Shown here: positions 31,773 through 41,732 of the stretch, one piece after another | Numbering within the stretch: the stretch's first letter is position 1 | Layout of the letters: the number at the start of each line of letters is the position of its first letter | Source: an uncultured Hyphomicrobiales bacterium | GTDB lineage: Bacteria; Pseudomonadota; Alphaproteobacteria; Rhizobiales; Beijerinckiaceae | Length of the DNA: 64,000 nt | Reading direction: 5' to 3' | Assembly (NCBI GenBank): GCA_903824185.1 | Contig: CAIJVU010000063.1 | Span: 57,682 to 121,681, forward strand | Position numbers and translations under genes: made by a program | Notes under the pieces: generated by a model | The model's database searches: none | What the model saw: the letters and a program-made list of their open reading frames with translations, nothing else | What the model was told of the DNA's origin: nothing

Positions 31773-32126
31773 ATGATGCGGGTGATCAAGGCCGTTCTTC
31801 TGATCCCGCTGGCCCTGATCATTGTGGTCTTGGCCGTTGCCAATCGGGCCGATGTGGTTTTGGTGTTGGATCCCTTCGGTCTTTACGACCCTTTGACCAG
31901 TGTTGTGATGCCCCTTTACCTCTTATTATTTGTTGTGGCGGCGCTTGGTGTCGTTGTGGGCGGTTTCGGCGCTTGGTGGTCGCAACGCGCGGCCCGCGAA
32001 CGGGCACGGTTTTTCGAAAGAGAGGCCATGGTCTTGCGTGAGGAGCTTGACGCTGTGCGTCGATTGCCCACGACCACGCCCCCCTCAGCATCGCCGCCGA
32101 TTTCCTCCATTTCGATGATCCGCTAG
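31773..32126 (+). CDS. lapA: LapA-domain inner membrane protein (DUF1049)
   Basis: This small membrane protein of about 117 residues has two hydrophobic helices (about 3-22 and 42-65) followed by a charged coiled-coil-like cytoplasmic segment (AARERARFFEREAMVLREELDAVRR). The domain occurs in LapA, which together with LapB controls LpxC turnover and lipopolysaccharide assembly. The symbol is used for family and position; function here is inferred. Two adjacent ATGs after GGGGGG are possible starts. Confidence 0.82.
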   Translation: MMRVIKAVLLIPLALIIVVLAVANRADVVLVLDPFGLYDPLTSVVMPLYLLLFVVAALGVVVGGFGAWWSQRAARERARFFEREAMVLREELDAVRRLPTTTPPSASPPISSISMIR

Positions 32127-32135
32127 GACAGGCGC

Positions 32136-33101
32136 GTGAGTACATCCGCTTTCATGCAGGTTTTCGATGCCGATCAGATTGATGCGGCGCTGACCATGCC
32201 GCGTTTGATCGATGCCTTGGCTCTGGCTTTTGCGTCTGACATCAAAGTGCCGCTGCGCCATCATCACACCATCGCCCGTCCCGATCACGATGCGACGTTG
32301 TTGCTCATGCCTGCATGGACGGGGCCTTCGGCACCGCATTCTTATCTGGGCACTAAATTGGTCAATGTGTTTCCAGGCAATTGGGCGCGGCATTTGCCCA
32401 GTATTTACGGCACATATATTCTGATGGACGGCACAACCGGTGCACCTTTGTGTTGCATGGACGGAGCCCGTCTCACCGCATGGCGGACGGCTGCGGCGTC
32501 TGCTTTGGCAGCGCGCTTTCTGGCCCCTCAAAAGGCGACGCGTCTCTTGATGGTCGGGGCGGGTGCTTTGGCGCCTTTTCTTATTCGCGCCCATGCGTCG
32601 GTTCGCCCTTATGAGCGCATTACGCTTTGGAACCATCGTTTTGAGCGGGCCGAACAAGTGGCGGCCGCTTTGTCTGCTGCGGGTCTGCCTGTTCAGGCGG
32701 TCTCGGATCTTGAAACCGCTGTGCGCGATTGCGACGTGGTCTCTTGCGCAACCTTGTCGCATGAGCCCTTGATCAAGGGCTCATGGCTGCATGAGGGCCA
32801 GCACATCGATGCGGTGGGAGCCTATCGTCCGGATATGCGTGAAACCGATGATGCGCTTGTCAAACGGGCACGGATTTTTTGTGATACCAAAGCCGGTGCC
32901 ATGAAAGAGGGCGGTGATCTGGCCCAGCCTTTGGCCTCAGGCGTGATTGATGCCGCTGAGGTGGAAGCGGATTTGTTTGATCTGGTGGGCGGGCGTCATC
33001 AGGGCCGACAGGCTGAACACGAGATCACTTTCTTCAAATCAGTTGGCACAGCCATAGAAGATTTGGCGGCAGCCATCACCGTCTGGCAAGCCCGCGGCTG
33101 A
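32136..33101 (+). CDS. Ornithine cyclodeaminase / mu-crystallin family protein
   Basis: This NAD(P)-binding protein of 321 residues belongs to the OCD/mu-crystallin family. It has the N-terminal dimerisation region, the substrate segment TKLVNVFPGN, DGARLTAWRTAAASALAARFL and the Rossmann motif VGAGALAPFL. Members include ornithine cyclodeaminase, alanine dehydrogenase and imine reductases, so the substrate is open. The start is GTG after AGGA. It lies nine bases after lapA and ahead of trpF, an unusual insertion into the sppA-trp-accD run. Confidence 0.88.
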   Translation: MSTSAFMQVFDADQIDAALTMPRLIDALALAFASDIKVPLRHHHTIARPDHDATLLLMPAWTGPSAPHSYLGTKLVNVFPGNWARHLPSIYGTYILMDGTTGAPLCCMDGARLTAWRTAAASALAARFLAPQKATRLLMVGAGALAPFLIRAHASVRPYERITLWNHRFERAEQVAAALSAAGLPVQAVSDLETAVRDCDVVSCATLSHEPLIKGSWLHEGQHIDAVGAYRPDMRETDDALVKRARIFCDTKAGAMKEGGDLAQPLASGVIDAAEVEADLFDLVGGRHQGRQAEHEITFFKSVGTAIEDLAAAITVWQARG

Positions 33102-33204
33102 GATCCTGTCTCGTGGCTTTTTCCTGTATTCTTCTCGGCTAAAGCAGGCTAAAAGAAACCCCCTTTATGGAAGCGCCGGAAAAGACAGGCTGGGAAACGG
33201 AACA

Positions 33205-33852
33205 ATGTCTGTTGTTGTCAAAATTTGCGGATTGAGCACGCTTGAGACGCTCGACGCGGCCCTTGACGCCGGTGCCGATATGGTTGGCTTTGTTTTTTTT
33301 CCGAAATCGCCGCGTCATATCACGCATGATCAGGCGCGGATGCTGGGGGCTGCTGTCAAAGGACGGGCCAGCAAGGTGGCTTTGGCGGTCGATGCCGATG
33401 ATGACCAGCTTTCAGCCATCATAGAGGCTTTGGCGCCCGATTGCCTGCAATTACATGGTCATGAGACGCCGGAACGCGTTTTGGACGTCAAAAAGCGCTT
33501 TGGCCTGCCGGTCATGAAGGTTTTGTCCATGGCCGAGGCTGCGGATCTAACCGCCATCCCCCTTTATGAAACAGTGGCTGACCGGCTGCTTTTTGACGCA
33601 AAGCCCCCGAAAACGTCCGTTTTGCCCGGTGGAAACGGCGTTTCCTTCGATTGGGGCTTGCTGGCGGGGCTCTCGATGCGTTTACCTTATATGTTATCGG
33701 GCGGTCTGGATGCCGGGAATGTCGCCAAAGCGCTTGCGATGACAGGGGCTTGGGGAGTAGACGTGTCCTCTGGCGTTGAAACGGCGCCCGGTCAGAAAGA
33801 TCAGGCCCTTATTCGCGGCTTTGTGGCGGCGGTTCGGGCTGCTGCCGTTTAA
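33205..33852 (+). CDS. trpF: Phosphoribosylanthranilate isomerase
   Basis: This 215-residue TIM barrel catalyses the third step of tryptophan synthesis, an Amadori rearrangement. It starts VVVKICGLSTLETLDAAL with the catalytic cysteine in KICGL, followed by GFVFFPKSPRHI; the catalytic aspartate is in the LLFDAKPP segment. The phosphate-binding C-terminus (LSGGLDAGNV, then GVDVSSGVE) is intact. It is followed 27 bases later by trpB. Confidence 0.96.
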   Translation: MSVVVKICGLSTLETLDAALDAGADMVGFVFFPKSPRHITHDQARMLGAAVKGRASKVALAVDADDDQLSAIIEALAPDCLQLHGHETPERVLDVKKRFGLPVMKVLSMAEAADLTAIPLYETVADRLLFDAKPPKTSVLPGGNGVSFDWGLLAGLSMRLPYMLSGGLDAGNVAKALAMTGAWGVDVSSGVETAPGQKDQALIRGFVAAVRAAAV

Positions 33853-33879
33853 CGGTCCTGTTTGAAGAAGGATTTTGAA

Positions 33880-35097
33880 GTGAACGCACCTGCGCCCAAT
33901 TCTTTCCGCAACGGTCCTGACGAGACCGGTCACTTTGGTATTTTCGGCGGGCGCTTTGTGGCGGAAACCCTGATGCCGCTCATCCTGTCTTTGGAAAAGG
34001 CCTATAACGAGGCCAAGGTCGATCCTGCGTTTCAAGAAGAGATGCGCAGCTATCTGACCCATTATGTCGGTCGCCCCAGCCCGCTTTATTTTGCCGAGCG
34101 GCTCACCCAGCATCTGGGTGGCGCCAAGATCTATTTGAAGCGGGATGAGCTCAACCATACCGGCGCGCATAAAATCAATAATGTGATGGGTCAGATTTTG
34201 CTGGCCATGCGCATGGGCAAAACCCGCATCATCGCGGAAACCGGTGCGGGGCAACATGGCGTTGCGACAGCTACGGTCTGCGCGCGCTTTGGTTTGAAAT
34301 GCGTTGTTTATATGGGCGCAGTCGATGTCGAGCGGCAAAAGCCCAACGTGTTCCGCATGAAGATGCTGGGGGCGGAAATTGTTCCCGTCACCTCCGGTGC
34401 CCATACGCTCAAAGACGCCATGAACGAGGCGCTGCGCGACTGGGTCTCCAATGTGCATGATACCTTTTACTGCATCGGCACCGCTGCGGGTCCGCATCCC
34501 TATCCCGGCATGGTCCGGGATTTCCAAGCCATTATCGGGCATGAGGCCCGCGCCCAAATTCTGGAGCGCGAAGGCCGTCTGCCTGATGCTCTGGTGGCCT
34601 GTATCGGTGGCGGCTCCAACGCGATCGGCCTGTTCCATCCCTTTTTGGATGACAAGGATGTGGCCCTTTACGGGGTCGAGGCCGCAGGCCATGGGCTTGA
34701 AAGCGGCGCTCATGCCGCATCATTGACCGGCGGCCGTCCGGGTGTGCTGCATGGCAACCGCACCTATTTATTGATGGATGAGGATGGCCAGATTACCGAG
34801 GCCCATTCGATTTCCGCGGGCCTTGATTATCCCGGCATCGGACCCGAACATTCCTGGCTGCATGATACCGGACGAGTGAAATATATTTCAGCGACCGACA
34901 AAGAGGCGCTCGCGGCCTTCCAATTATTGTCGCAGCTGGAAGGCATTATTCCGGCCCTTGAGCCTGCCCATGCCATCGCCAAAGTGTTGGATCTGGCGCC
35001 GACCATGCCACGCGATGCTTTGATGATTGTGAACCTGTGCGGACGGGGTGACAAAGATATATTCACGGTTGCTGAACATCTGGGCGGCATGGATTGA
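33880..35097 (+). CDS. trpB: Tryptophan synthase beta chain
   Basis: This 405-residue PLP enzyme joins indole and serine to form tryptophan. The PLP lysine K98 is in [10 protein letters not shown], the phosphate loop is GGGSNAIG, and the catalytic glutamate is in the AETGAGQHG region. GTG at 33880 follows AAGGA by seven bases and gives the usual N-terminus; an earlier TTG is unlikely. The gene precedes trpA. Confidence 0.98.
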   Translation: MNAPAPNSFRNGPDETGHFGIFGGRFVAETLMPLILSLEKAYNEAKVDPAFQEEMRSYLTHYVGRPSPLYFAERLTQHLGGAKIYLKRDELNHTGAHKINNVMGQILLAMRMGKTRIIAETGAGQHGVATATVCARFGLKCVVYMGAVDVERQKPNVFRMKMLGAEIVPVTSGAHTLKDAMNEALRDWVSNVHDTFYCIGTAAGPHPYPGMVRDFQAIIGHEARAQILEREGRLPDALVACIGGGSNAIGLFHPFLDDKDVALYGVEAAGHGLESGAHAASLTGGRPGVLHGNRTYLLMDEDGQITEAHSISAGLDYPGIGPEHSWLHDTGRVKYISATDKEALAAFQLLSQLEGIIPALEPAHAIAKVLDLAPTMPRDALMIVNLCGRGDKDIFTVAEHLGGMD

Positions 35098-35144
35098 TCC
35101 GATTGCATATGCCCTTTGAAGAAGCGCACCGGTTTGGGGATCTT

Positions 35145-35972
35145 ATGAAAAGCAGAATTGAAAACAGATTTGAGCATGTGCGGGCGCAAAAGCGTGCAGC
35201 GCTTGTGACCTTTATCATGGGTGGTGACCCTGATCTTGAAACCTCCTTTCAGATCATTCAGCATTTGCCCAAGGCGGGCGCGGATCTCATTGAAATCGGC
35301 ATGCCTTTTACCGATCCCATGGCGGATGGTCCTGCCATTCAGGCCGCCGGTTTGCGGGCCTTGGCGGGTGGGCAGACCTTGAAAAAGACGCTGTCTCTGG
35401 TGGAGCGCTTCCGTAAAGACAATCAGGACACGCCGATTATTTTGATGGGCTATTTCAACCCAATTTATATCTATGGCGTTGAGGCCTTTTTGAAAGACGC
35501 TTTGCATGCGGGCGTTGATGGTTTGATCGTGGTTGATCTGCCCCCCGAAGAAGACGACGAATTGTGCAAACCGGCATTGGCCGCGGGATTGAATTTCATC
35601 CGCCTTGCCACTCCGACAACCGATGATAAGCGCTTGCCGAAAGTGCTCACCAATACGTCAGGCTTTGTTTATTATGTCTCGGTGACGGGCATTACCGGTT
35701 CGGCGATTGCCGATCACTCCCATGTCGCAGACTCTGTGGCCCGGATCAAAGCGCATACGGATTTGCCCGTTGTGGTGGGCTTTGGGGTCAAAGACGCCGC
35801 AACCGCTGAAAAGGTCGCGCGCGGTGCCGATGGTGTTGTGGTCGGTTCGGCTCTGGTTGAGGTTGTGCGCGCTTCCTTGGATCAGAACGGCAAAGCAACA
35901 GACAAGACCGTTGCAGCGGTTGAAACGCTGGTGGCCTCCTTGGCCGAAGGCGTTCGTCGTGTGACGAAGTAA
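35145..35972 (+). CDS. trpA: Tryptophan synthase alpha chain
   Basis: This 275-residue TIM barrel cleaves indole-3-glycerol phosphate and channels indole to TrpB. The catalytic glutamate and aspartate lie in [17 protein letters not shown] and the neighbouring [10 protein letters not shown]. The phosphate loop [13 protein letters not shown] is present. ATG at 35145 after GGGGA is preferred over upstream TTG or ATG codons that extend back to the trpB stop. Confidence 0.97.
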   Translation: MKSRIENRFEHVRAQKRAALVTFIMGGDPDLETSFQIIQHLPKAGADLIEIGMPFTDPMADGPAIQAAGLRALAGGQTLKKTLSLVERFRKDNQDTPIILMGYFNPIYIYGVEAFLKDALHAGVDGLIVVDLPPEEDDELCKPALAAGLNFIRLATPTTDDKRLPKVLTNTSGFVYYVSVTGITGSAIADHSHVADSVARIKAHTDLPVVVGFGVKDAATAEKVARGADGVVVGSALVEVVRASLDQNGKATDKTVAAVETLVASLAEGVRRVTK

Positions 35973-35982
35973 GGAGGCTGTG

Positions 35983-36864
35983 ATGAGCCGGTTTGAAGAT
36001 AATGCGATGAGTTGGATTTCCAATGTCGTGCCGCCGAAAATTCGGTCCTTTCTGAAGCGCGACACACCGGAAAATCTCTGGGTCAAATGTCCCGAAAGCG
36101 GACAGCTGGTTTTCCACAAAGATGTTGAATCCAATTTATATGTGATTCCGGGGTCGGAATATCATATGCGCATGACAACCGCGCAGCGTCTGGCCATGAT
36201 GTTCGACAATGCAAAATTTGAAACCATTCCTGTTCCGGAAGTGCCGCTTGATCCTTTGAAATTTCGGGATGAAAAACGCTATACGGACCGATTGCGGGAC
36301 GCAAAATCCAAGACCTCGTTGAACGATGCGGTGAAAGTGGCGTTTGGCCAGCTTGAAGGACAGGCTGTGACCATCGCCGTTCAGGATTTTGACTTCATGG
36401 GGGGTTCGCTGGGCATGGCAGCCGGGGAAGGCGTGATCGCCGGACTGGAAACCGCCGCTGCCCGCCGCACGCCCTTTATCATCTTCGCCGCTTCAGGCGG
36501 GGCACGGATGCAAGAGGGCATGTTCTCTTTGATGCAAATGCCGCGCACCACCATCGCCGTGCGGAAACTGCGCGAGGCGCGTTTGCCCTATCTCGTGGTT
36601 TTGACCAATCCGACCACAGGCGGCGTGACGGCTTCTTACGCCATGCTGGGGGATGTCCATATTGCGGAGCCCGGTGCTCTGATCGGCTTTGCAGGCCCGC
36701 GCGTCATCGAGCAAACCATCCGTGAAAAACTGCCGCCCGGCTTTCAACGCTCGGAATATTTACAGCAGCATGGCATGGTGGACATGGTTGTCCATCGGCG
36801 TGATTTGCGCGCGACATTGGCGCGGCTCTGCCGTTTGCTGATGGATCGTCCGGCTGCGGCCTGA
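35983..36864 (+). CDS. accD: Acetyl-CoA carboxylase carboxyltransferase subunit beta
   Basis: This beta subunit of about 293 residues is the partner of AccA. The crotonase-like core is complete ([50 protein letters not shown]). The N-terminal zinc ribbon has lost all but one cysteine: [14 protein letters not shown] keeps a single one of the four. This eroded finger is common in alphaproteobacterial AccD. AAGGAGG lies before GTG/ATG. It ends the trp run, with a terminator behind it. Confidence 0.96.
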   Translation: MSRFEDNAMSWISNVVPPKIRSFLKRDTPENLWVKCPESGQLVFHKDVESNLYVIPGSEYHMRMTTAQRLAMMFDNAKFETIPVPEVPLDPLKFRDEKRYTDRLRDAKSKTSLNDAVKVAFGQLEGQAVTIAVQDFDFMGGSLGMAAGEGVIAGLETAAARRTPFIIFAASGGARMQEGMFSLMQMPRTTIAVRKLREARLPYLVVLTNPTTGGVTASYAMLGDVHIAEPGALIGFAGPRVIEQTIREKLPPGFQRSEYLQQHGMVDMVVHRRDLRATLARLCRLLMDRPAAA

Positions 36865-36887
36865 TTGGTCCAATACAAGACACAAAC

Positions 36888-36917
36888 AAAAAGGGTCGGT
36901 TTATCCGGCCCTTTTTT
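36888..36917 (+). terminator. Rho-independent terminator after accD
   Basis: AAGGGTCGG pairs with CCGGCCCTT (one G-T pair) around a five-base loop and is followed by six T. It begins 24 bases after the accD stop and ends the sppA-to-accD run. Confidence 0.85.
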
Positions 36918-37063
36918 GTGCTGTGAGGCTCTTCGGGCAGGGCATGGGTGACGTGTCAAAAGACAGGGCTTTCGCGGCCGTGTTAAGCACTTTTTAAGAC
37001 GTCCTTAATTTTGCCGCGATAAGGTCTTAACCGGATGGTTTGAACCAAAGGTTGGGAAAAGGC

Positions 37064-39586
37064 ATGTCGGGTGGGGGTCGAGATCGGTCGCAGGGGCGGC
37101 GTGAGCCGTCATTGGGCCTCGATAGAGCGGGCTCTGCAGCCGCCTCCTCCGCGGGCGGATTGCGCCTGACAGCCCAAGATCGGTCCGTTATCTCCAGTCG
37201 TGGATCAAGCAAAACATCGGCCCGCGCAGACCATGCTGCCTATGAAGACCACGAGGCCCCGCAGGCGCGCCGCGAAAAGGGCTCCGGCCAAAAGTCCGAC
37301 AAAGAGTCCAAACCACCGCGCCGTTCGGGGCGGGGCGGCGGCTCGCTGTTAGGGCGGCTTTTTTATTGGGCTGTTGTGATGGGGCTTTGGGGCTTTATCG
37401 CGGTGTGCTGTCTGTTTGTTTATCATGCCTCGAAATTACCGCCGATCGATCAGTTGAGCGTTCCCAAGCGCCCCCCCAATATTGCCATCATGGCGGTTGA
37501 TGGTTCACTGCTGGCCAATCGGGGGGAAACCGGCGGTCGGACCATGTCCTTGCAGGAATTGCCGGCCTATTTGCCCAAGGCTTTTGTGGCGATTGAAGAT
37601 CATCGCTTTTATGATCATTTCGGTATTGATCCGCTCGGCATTGCCCGCGCTTTGGTCCGCAATATTGTGCGCAGCGGCGGTCCCCTGCAAGGCGGGTCAA
37701 CGCTCACCCAGCAATTGGCCAAAAATCTCTTCCTGACCCAAGAGCGCACCGCTTCGCGTAAGGTACAGGAGGCCATCCTCGCTTTATGGCTGGAGCGCAA
37801 TTACACGAAAAACCAAATCCTCGAATTATATTTGAACCGTGTTTATTTTGGTGCCGGTGCTTATGGTGTCGAGGCCGCCGCACAACGCTATTTCGGTAAA
37901 TCGGCACGGCAGGTCACACTGGCAGAGGCCGCCATTTTGGCTGGCTTGGTGCAATCACCCTCCCGTCTGGCGCCCAACCGTAATCCGACAGGGGCGCAAG
38001 CGCGTTCCGAACTGGTTCTCGCGGCCATGCAGCGTGAAGGATTTGTCAGCGATGAGATGGTCAAGATCGCTTTGGCCAATCCAGCCCGCGCGACCCGACC
38101 GGCTGGCGCAGGCTCGCTGAATTATGCGGCCGATTATGTCATGGATGTGCTCGATGATTTTATCGGCACGATTGAAAATGATGTCATGGTCACCACAACG
38201 CTTGATCCGTTTTTGCAGGCGCAGGGTGAAAAAGCGCTGGTCGAAGAATTACAGGCGCGTGGTGAAAAATTTGGTGTCAGTCAAGGCGCCTTTGTGGCCA
38301 TGCGTCCGGATGGCGCGCTTAAAGCCATGGTCGGGGGGCGCTCTTATTCTGAAAGCCAGTTTAATCGGGTAATTGCCGCCAAGCGTCAGCCCGGTTCGTC
38401 GTTCAAGGCCTTTGTCTTTTTAAGCGCGATCGAGCGTGGCTTGACCCCTGACACTGTGCGTGAGGATGCCCCGATTTCGTTGAAAGGATGGGCACCAGAA
38501 AATTATTCGCGCAAATATCAAGGCCCCGTAACACTCAAACAAGCTTTGGCGCAGTCGCTCAATACCGTGGCTGTCAGATTGTGTCTTGAAGTCGGCCCCA
38601 AAACGGTGGCAAGCACGGCGGCGCGTTTGGGCATCCGTTCGAAAATGGAGGTCAATGCATCGATTGCACTTGGAACCTCAGAAGTCAGCCCGCTTGAAAT
38701 GGTCGGTGCCTATGCCACCTTTGCCAATGGCGGTCTGGGGGTCATTCCCTATGTCATCACCGAGGTGCGCACGCGTGATGGTGAATTGATCTATAGCCGC
38801 AGCGGCGGTGGTCTCGGACAGGTGGTCGCACCGCAGGCTGTCGGGATGATGAATGTGATGCTGCATGAAACCATGCTCACCGGTACGGCCCGTAAAGGCG
38901 ATATTGCGGGCTGGGAGCTCGCCGGTAAAACAGGAACCAGTCAGGATTTCCGCGATGCGTGGTTTGTGGGCTATTCCTCCACGCTTGTGGCGGGTGTGTG
39001 GCTGGGCAATGATGACGGCTCGGCCACCAAACATCTGTCGGGTGCGACCATGCCGGTTGATATCTGGCATAAATTCATGCTGGCCGCTTTGAAGAATGAC
39101 AAACCCCAACCTTTACCCGGTCTGAACGAGGGGTCTGGATGGGCTCTTGATATTCCGGCTTTGCTTGGGTTTGGTTCGCGGAGCGATGCGCCATCGGCTG
39201 CATCCCAACCCGCTGTCTCCAACGTCAATATCGAGCAGCCGTCCCGTACACCCGCTCTGCCGCAACCTGCGCAGCCGCCGTCTGGTGCAAGCCAGACTCT
39301 CTTGCCGCCTGCAGCCATTCCCTCAACCAATGCGGGTGGTGGTCGCGCCGGTTCGGGCCCGTTGGTGATTGTGCCAGAGCCAACCGTCAATCGCGGACAG
39401 ATTGAGCCTGCACCGCAAATCCCGCAGGCAATCCCGCAACGCCCGATTGTTCAATCTGCTCCACCCTCAGGCCCAAACAGCAATGAATTGCGTCCCCCTG
39501 CCGCTGTGGGTGAGGCAGGTCAACCCTCCCGACCCATGCGGCAGGAGCCCCCGTCTTTGTTGGGTCGTCTGTTGGGTGGGGGTTAA
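37064..39586 (+). CDS. Class A penicillin-binding protein (1A type)
   Basis: This 840-residue bifunctional peptidoglycan synthase has a charged cytoplasmic head of about 95 residues and one transmembrane helix (98-120). The glycosyltransferase domain has catalytic E178 in EDHRFYDHFGID and GGSTLTQQLAKN. The transpeptidase domain has SxxK at S445 (PGSSFKAF), SLN and KTGTS at about 622. The tail of about 130 residues is rich in proline, serine and glutamine. ATG at 37064 is preceded by GGGAAAAGG. Its last four bases overlap the convergent exporter gene. Confidence 0.95.
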   Translation: MSGGGRDRSQGRREPSLGLDRAGSAAASSAGGLRLTAQDRSVISSRGSSKTSARADHAAYEDHEAPQARREKGSGQKSDKESKPPRRSGRGGGSLLGRLFYWAVVMGLWGFIAVCCLFVYHASKLPPIDQLSVPKRPPNIAIMAVDGSLLANRGETGGRTMSLQELPAYLPKAFVAIEDHRFYDHFGIDPLGIARALVRNIVRSGGPLQGGSTLTQQLAKNLFLTQERTASRKVQEAILALWLERNYTKNQILELYLNRVYFGAGAYGVEAAAQRYFGKSARQVTLAEAAILAGLVQSPSRLAPNRNPTGAQARSELVLAAMQREGFVSDEMVKIALANPARATRPAGAGSLNYAADYVMDVLDDFIGTIENDVMVTTTLDPFLQAQGEKALVEELQARGEKFGVSQGAFVAMRPDGALKAMVGGRSYSESQFNRVIAAKRQPGSSFKAFVFLSAIERGLTPDTVREDAPISLKGWAPENYSRKYQGPVTLKQALAQSLNTVAVRLCLEVGPKTVASTAARLGIRSKMEVNASIALGTSEVSPLEMVGAYATFANGGLGVIPYVITEVRTRDGELIYSRSGGGLGQVVAPQAVGMMNVMLHETMLTGTARKGDIAGWELAGKTGTSQDFRDAWFVGYSSTLVAGVWLGNDDGSATKHLSGATMPVDIWHKFMLAALKNDKPQPLPGLNEGSGWALDIPALLGFGSRSDAPSAASQPAVSNVNIEQPSRTPALPQPAQPPSGASQTLLPPAAIPSTNAGGGRAGSGPLVIVPEPTVNRGQIEPAPQIPQAIPQRPIVQSAPPSGPNSNELRPPAAVGEAGQPSRPMRQEPPSLLGRLLGGG

Positions 39587-40758
39587 ATCTGCGTGAACCT
39601 GTAGCGGCAGAATGCAGCAAGGCCGAGTGTTGCAATCATCACCGGCAATGGCCAAGCGCCCGAATCCAAGAGATGGCCGAGCAGCAACCCCCCAAAGGCC
39701 GCAAAGATCATTTGCATGAGACCGAGCATGGAAGAGGCCGCCCCTGCGCGTTCGGGAAAAGGCGACATCGCCCCTGCCATGGATTGCGGCATCACCAACC
39801 CCACGCCCAGCGTATAGAGCATCATCGGCAGTAAAATGACAAAGGGGGAAACCGGCCCGAATAAAAAGGCCCCCAACATCAAAGAGCCACCACTGGCCAG
39901 AGCCATGGTTCCATAGCCGATGGTGCGATCAATGCCTATTTTGACAACCAGACGGGCGGCCAACAAAGTGCCGCTGATATAGCCCAGCACCACCAGACCG
40001 AATGACACACCAAAACGCAGGGCATCAAGGCCGTAATGGTTTTGCAACACAAAAGACGAGCCGGATATGAAGGCGAATAATCCGCCGTAAGACAAAGCTG
40101 ACAGGCTGACATAAAAACGATAGCGCGGGTTTTTCAGCAATTGGAAATAATCGGTCAGAATCGAGCGCAAAGACAGCGGCTCGCTGGTTTTGCTTCTGAG
40201 TGTTTCCGGCAAACCGAAAATCACGACCGTGCCTAACACCACCCCAAAAACCAGCATGGCCGTGAAGGCGAACCGCCAGCCGTAATGGGTTTCGATCACC
40301 CCGCCTAAAATCGGAGCAAGGGCAGGCACAATCCCCATCACCGAACCCATCCGCGAGAGTTCACGACCGGCCCGCGCGCCTTCATAAAGATCACGCACAA
40401 TCGCCCGCCCCAGAACAATCGGACCAGACGCGCCCAAGGCCTGCACGAAGCGGCCGGCAATCAACAGGTCCATGGTCGGCGCATAGGCGCAGGCAAAGGA
40501 CGCCAGAATAAACAAGCCCATGCCGGTCAGAAGCACGGGCTTGCGCCCCAATCTGTCAGACAGGGGTCCATGGAAAATCTGCCCCAAGGCAAAGCCAAAC
40601 AAGAAAGCCGATAAAGTGGTTTGGGCTGCGGCGGTGCTCGATTGAAATGAAGAGGCAATAGAGGGAAGCGACGGGAGATAAAGATCGGTCGACAACGGGC
40701 CCAAAGCGGTGAGCAATGCCAGAAGTGCCGTCAACGCAAGGGTGTTGGGTTTTAACAT
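39583..40758 (-). CDS. Bcr/CflA-family multidrug efflux MFS transporter
   Basis: This 391-residue major facilitator has twelve hydrophobic segments. The family motifs are STDLYLPSLPSIASSF in the first helix region, GQIFHGPLSDRLGRKPVLL (motif A) and LGASGPIVLGRAIVRDLYEG. Members export drugs such as bicyclomycin or, in some species, amino acids. It stands alone between convergent genes; the substrate is unknown. Confidence 0.92.
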   Translation of the reverse strand: MLKPNTLALTALLALLTALGPLSTDLYLPSLPSIASSFQSSTAAAQTTLSAFLFGFALGQIFHGPLSDRLGRKPVLLTGMGLFILASFACAYAPTMDLLIAGRFVQALGASGPIVLGRAIVRDLYEGARAGRELSRMGSVMGIVPALAPILGGVIETHYGWRFAFTAMLVFGVVLGTVVIFGLPETLRSKTSEPLSLRSILTDYFQLLKNPRYRFYVSLSALSYGGLFAFISGSSFVLQNHYGLDALRFGVSFGLVVLGYISGTLLAARLVVKIGIDRTIGYGTMALASGGSLMLGAFLFGPVSPFVILLPMMLYTLGVGLVMPQSMAGAMSPFPERAGAASSMLGLMQMIFAAFGGLLLGHLLDSGAWPLPVMIATLGLAAFCRYRFTQI

Positions 40759-40807
40759 TTAATAAGGATCCTGCGACCCGCCGGATGCGGAGGTATGTGG
40801 GGATCTT

Positions 40808-41629
40808 TTAGATCTCTTCTGTCGAAAGGTCGAGTGTGTTGGCTGTGCTCTGCTGGTCGCCATAGCGATGCAGTGAAGGCCCTTCGGTTTTAAGCCAATG
40901 CTCGGCTGCTGCGACATGCGGTGTGAGCCGGTCGAGCAAGGTCCAGAATCGGGCGGAATGGTTCATCTCCTTGCGATGGGCCATTTCATGGGCTGCCAGA
41001 TAATCCAGCACAAAAGGAGGGGCCATGATCAGCCGCCAAGAAAAGTTCAACCGTCCGGCAGCCGAACAAGAACCCCACCGGCTTTTGCTGTCGCGCAAGG
41101 TGAGGCCGGTAATTTTGACATCCATGATCTGGGCGTAATGATCGACGGCTTTTTGTAAATCACGGCGCGCTTGTTTTTGAAAAAAATCACGCAGGCGACG
41201 CGCACAAAAAACAGGGTCGCCGGGCACATCGAGAATGGCCATGCCTGTCTCGTCTTGGCCGATCAGGACATGCGCACCGCGCCGCCCCGTTGCTTTGATG
41301 TGATGCGGGACACCCCTGAACGGGACAACCGATCCCGCGATCAGCGGAACGGCTTGCGGCAATTGATCGATTTTTTGCCGGATCCAGTCGGCATGGCGTT
41401 CGGCAAACAAAGTCGCTTTTTTTAAATCCCCCCGCAGCGGTAAAGTCAGCACAATGGCGCGACGCGTCAGGGATATGCGAAGAGCATAACGTTTGCTGCG
41501 CGGGGATCGCTTGATTTCAATCGGCATGTCGATGCCGACATGGCGCAGGCAAAGGCGTGCGGCCTCGGGAGGTTTCGCAACAGCTTTTTGGGGCGTTGAA
41601 AGCGGGCGTGTTAAAAAGCGCAGAATCAT
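40808..41629 (-). CDS. YgjP/SprT-like metallopeptidase (M48 superfamily, DUF45)
   Basis: This cytoplasmic protein of about 273 residues has the zinc-binding motif HEMAHRKEMNHSARFW (HExxH with a downstream histidine) at about residue 215. The preceding LTLRDSKSRWGSCSAAGRLNFSWRL segment is characteristic of YgjP-like proteins. Biochemical substrates are not established for most members. ATG at 41629 follows GTGAGG; a longer open frame is unlikely. Confidence 0.88.
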   Translation of the reverse strand: MILRFLTRPLSTPQKAVAKPPEAARLCLRHVGIDMPIEIKRSPRSKRYALRISLTRRAIVLTLPLRGDLKKATLFAERHADWIRQKIDQLPQAVPLIAGSVVPFRGVPHHIKATGRRGAHVLIGQDETGMAILDVPGDPVFCARRLRDFFQKQARRDLQKAVDHYAQIMDVKITGLTLRDSKSRWGSCSAAGRLNFSWRLIMAPPFVLDYLAAHEMAHRKEMNHSARFWTLLDRLTPHVAAAEHWLKTEGPSLHRYGDQQSTANTLDLSTEEI

Positions 41630-41732
41630 AGCCTCACCAAGGTGACGCTGTCTGTGCAGATTGTCATGTAAAAAAGACCTGAAAACCATGCGGGCATGGG
41701 CTTCAGGTCATCCTCGCTGAAATCCCTGCGCC

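Noticed and set aside
33694..34713. 339-codon minus-strand frame antisense to trpF/trpB
   Set aside because: It overlaps two certain tryptophan genes and has no recognisable fold.
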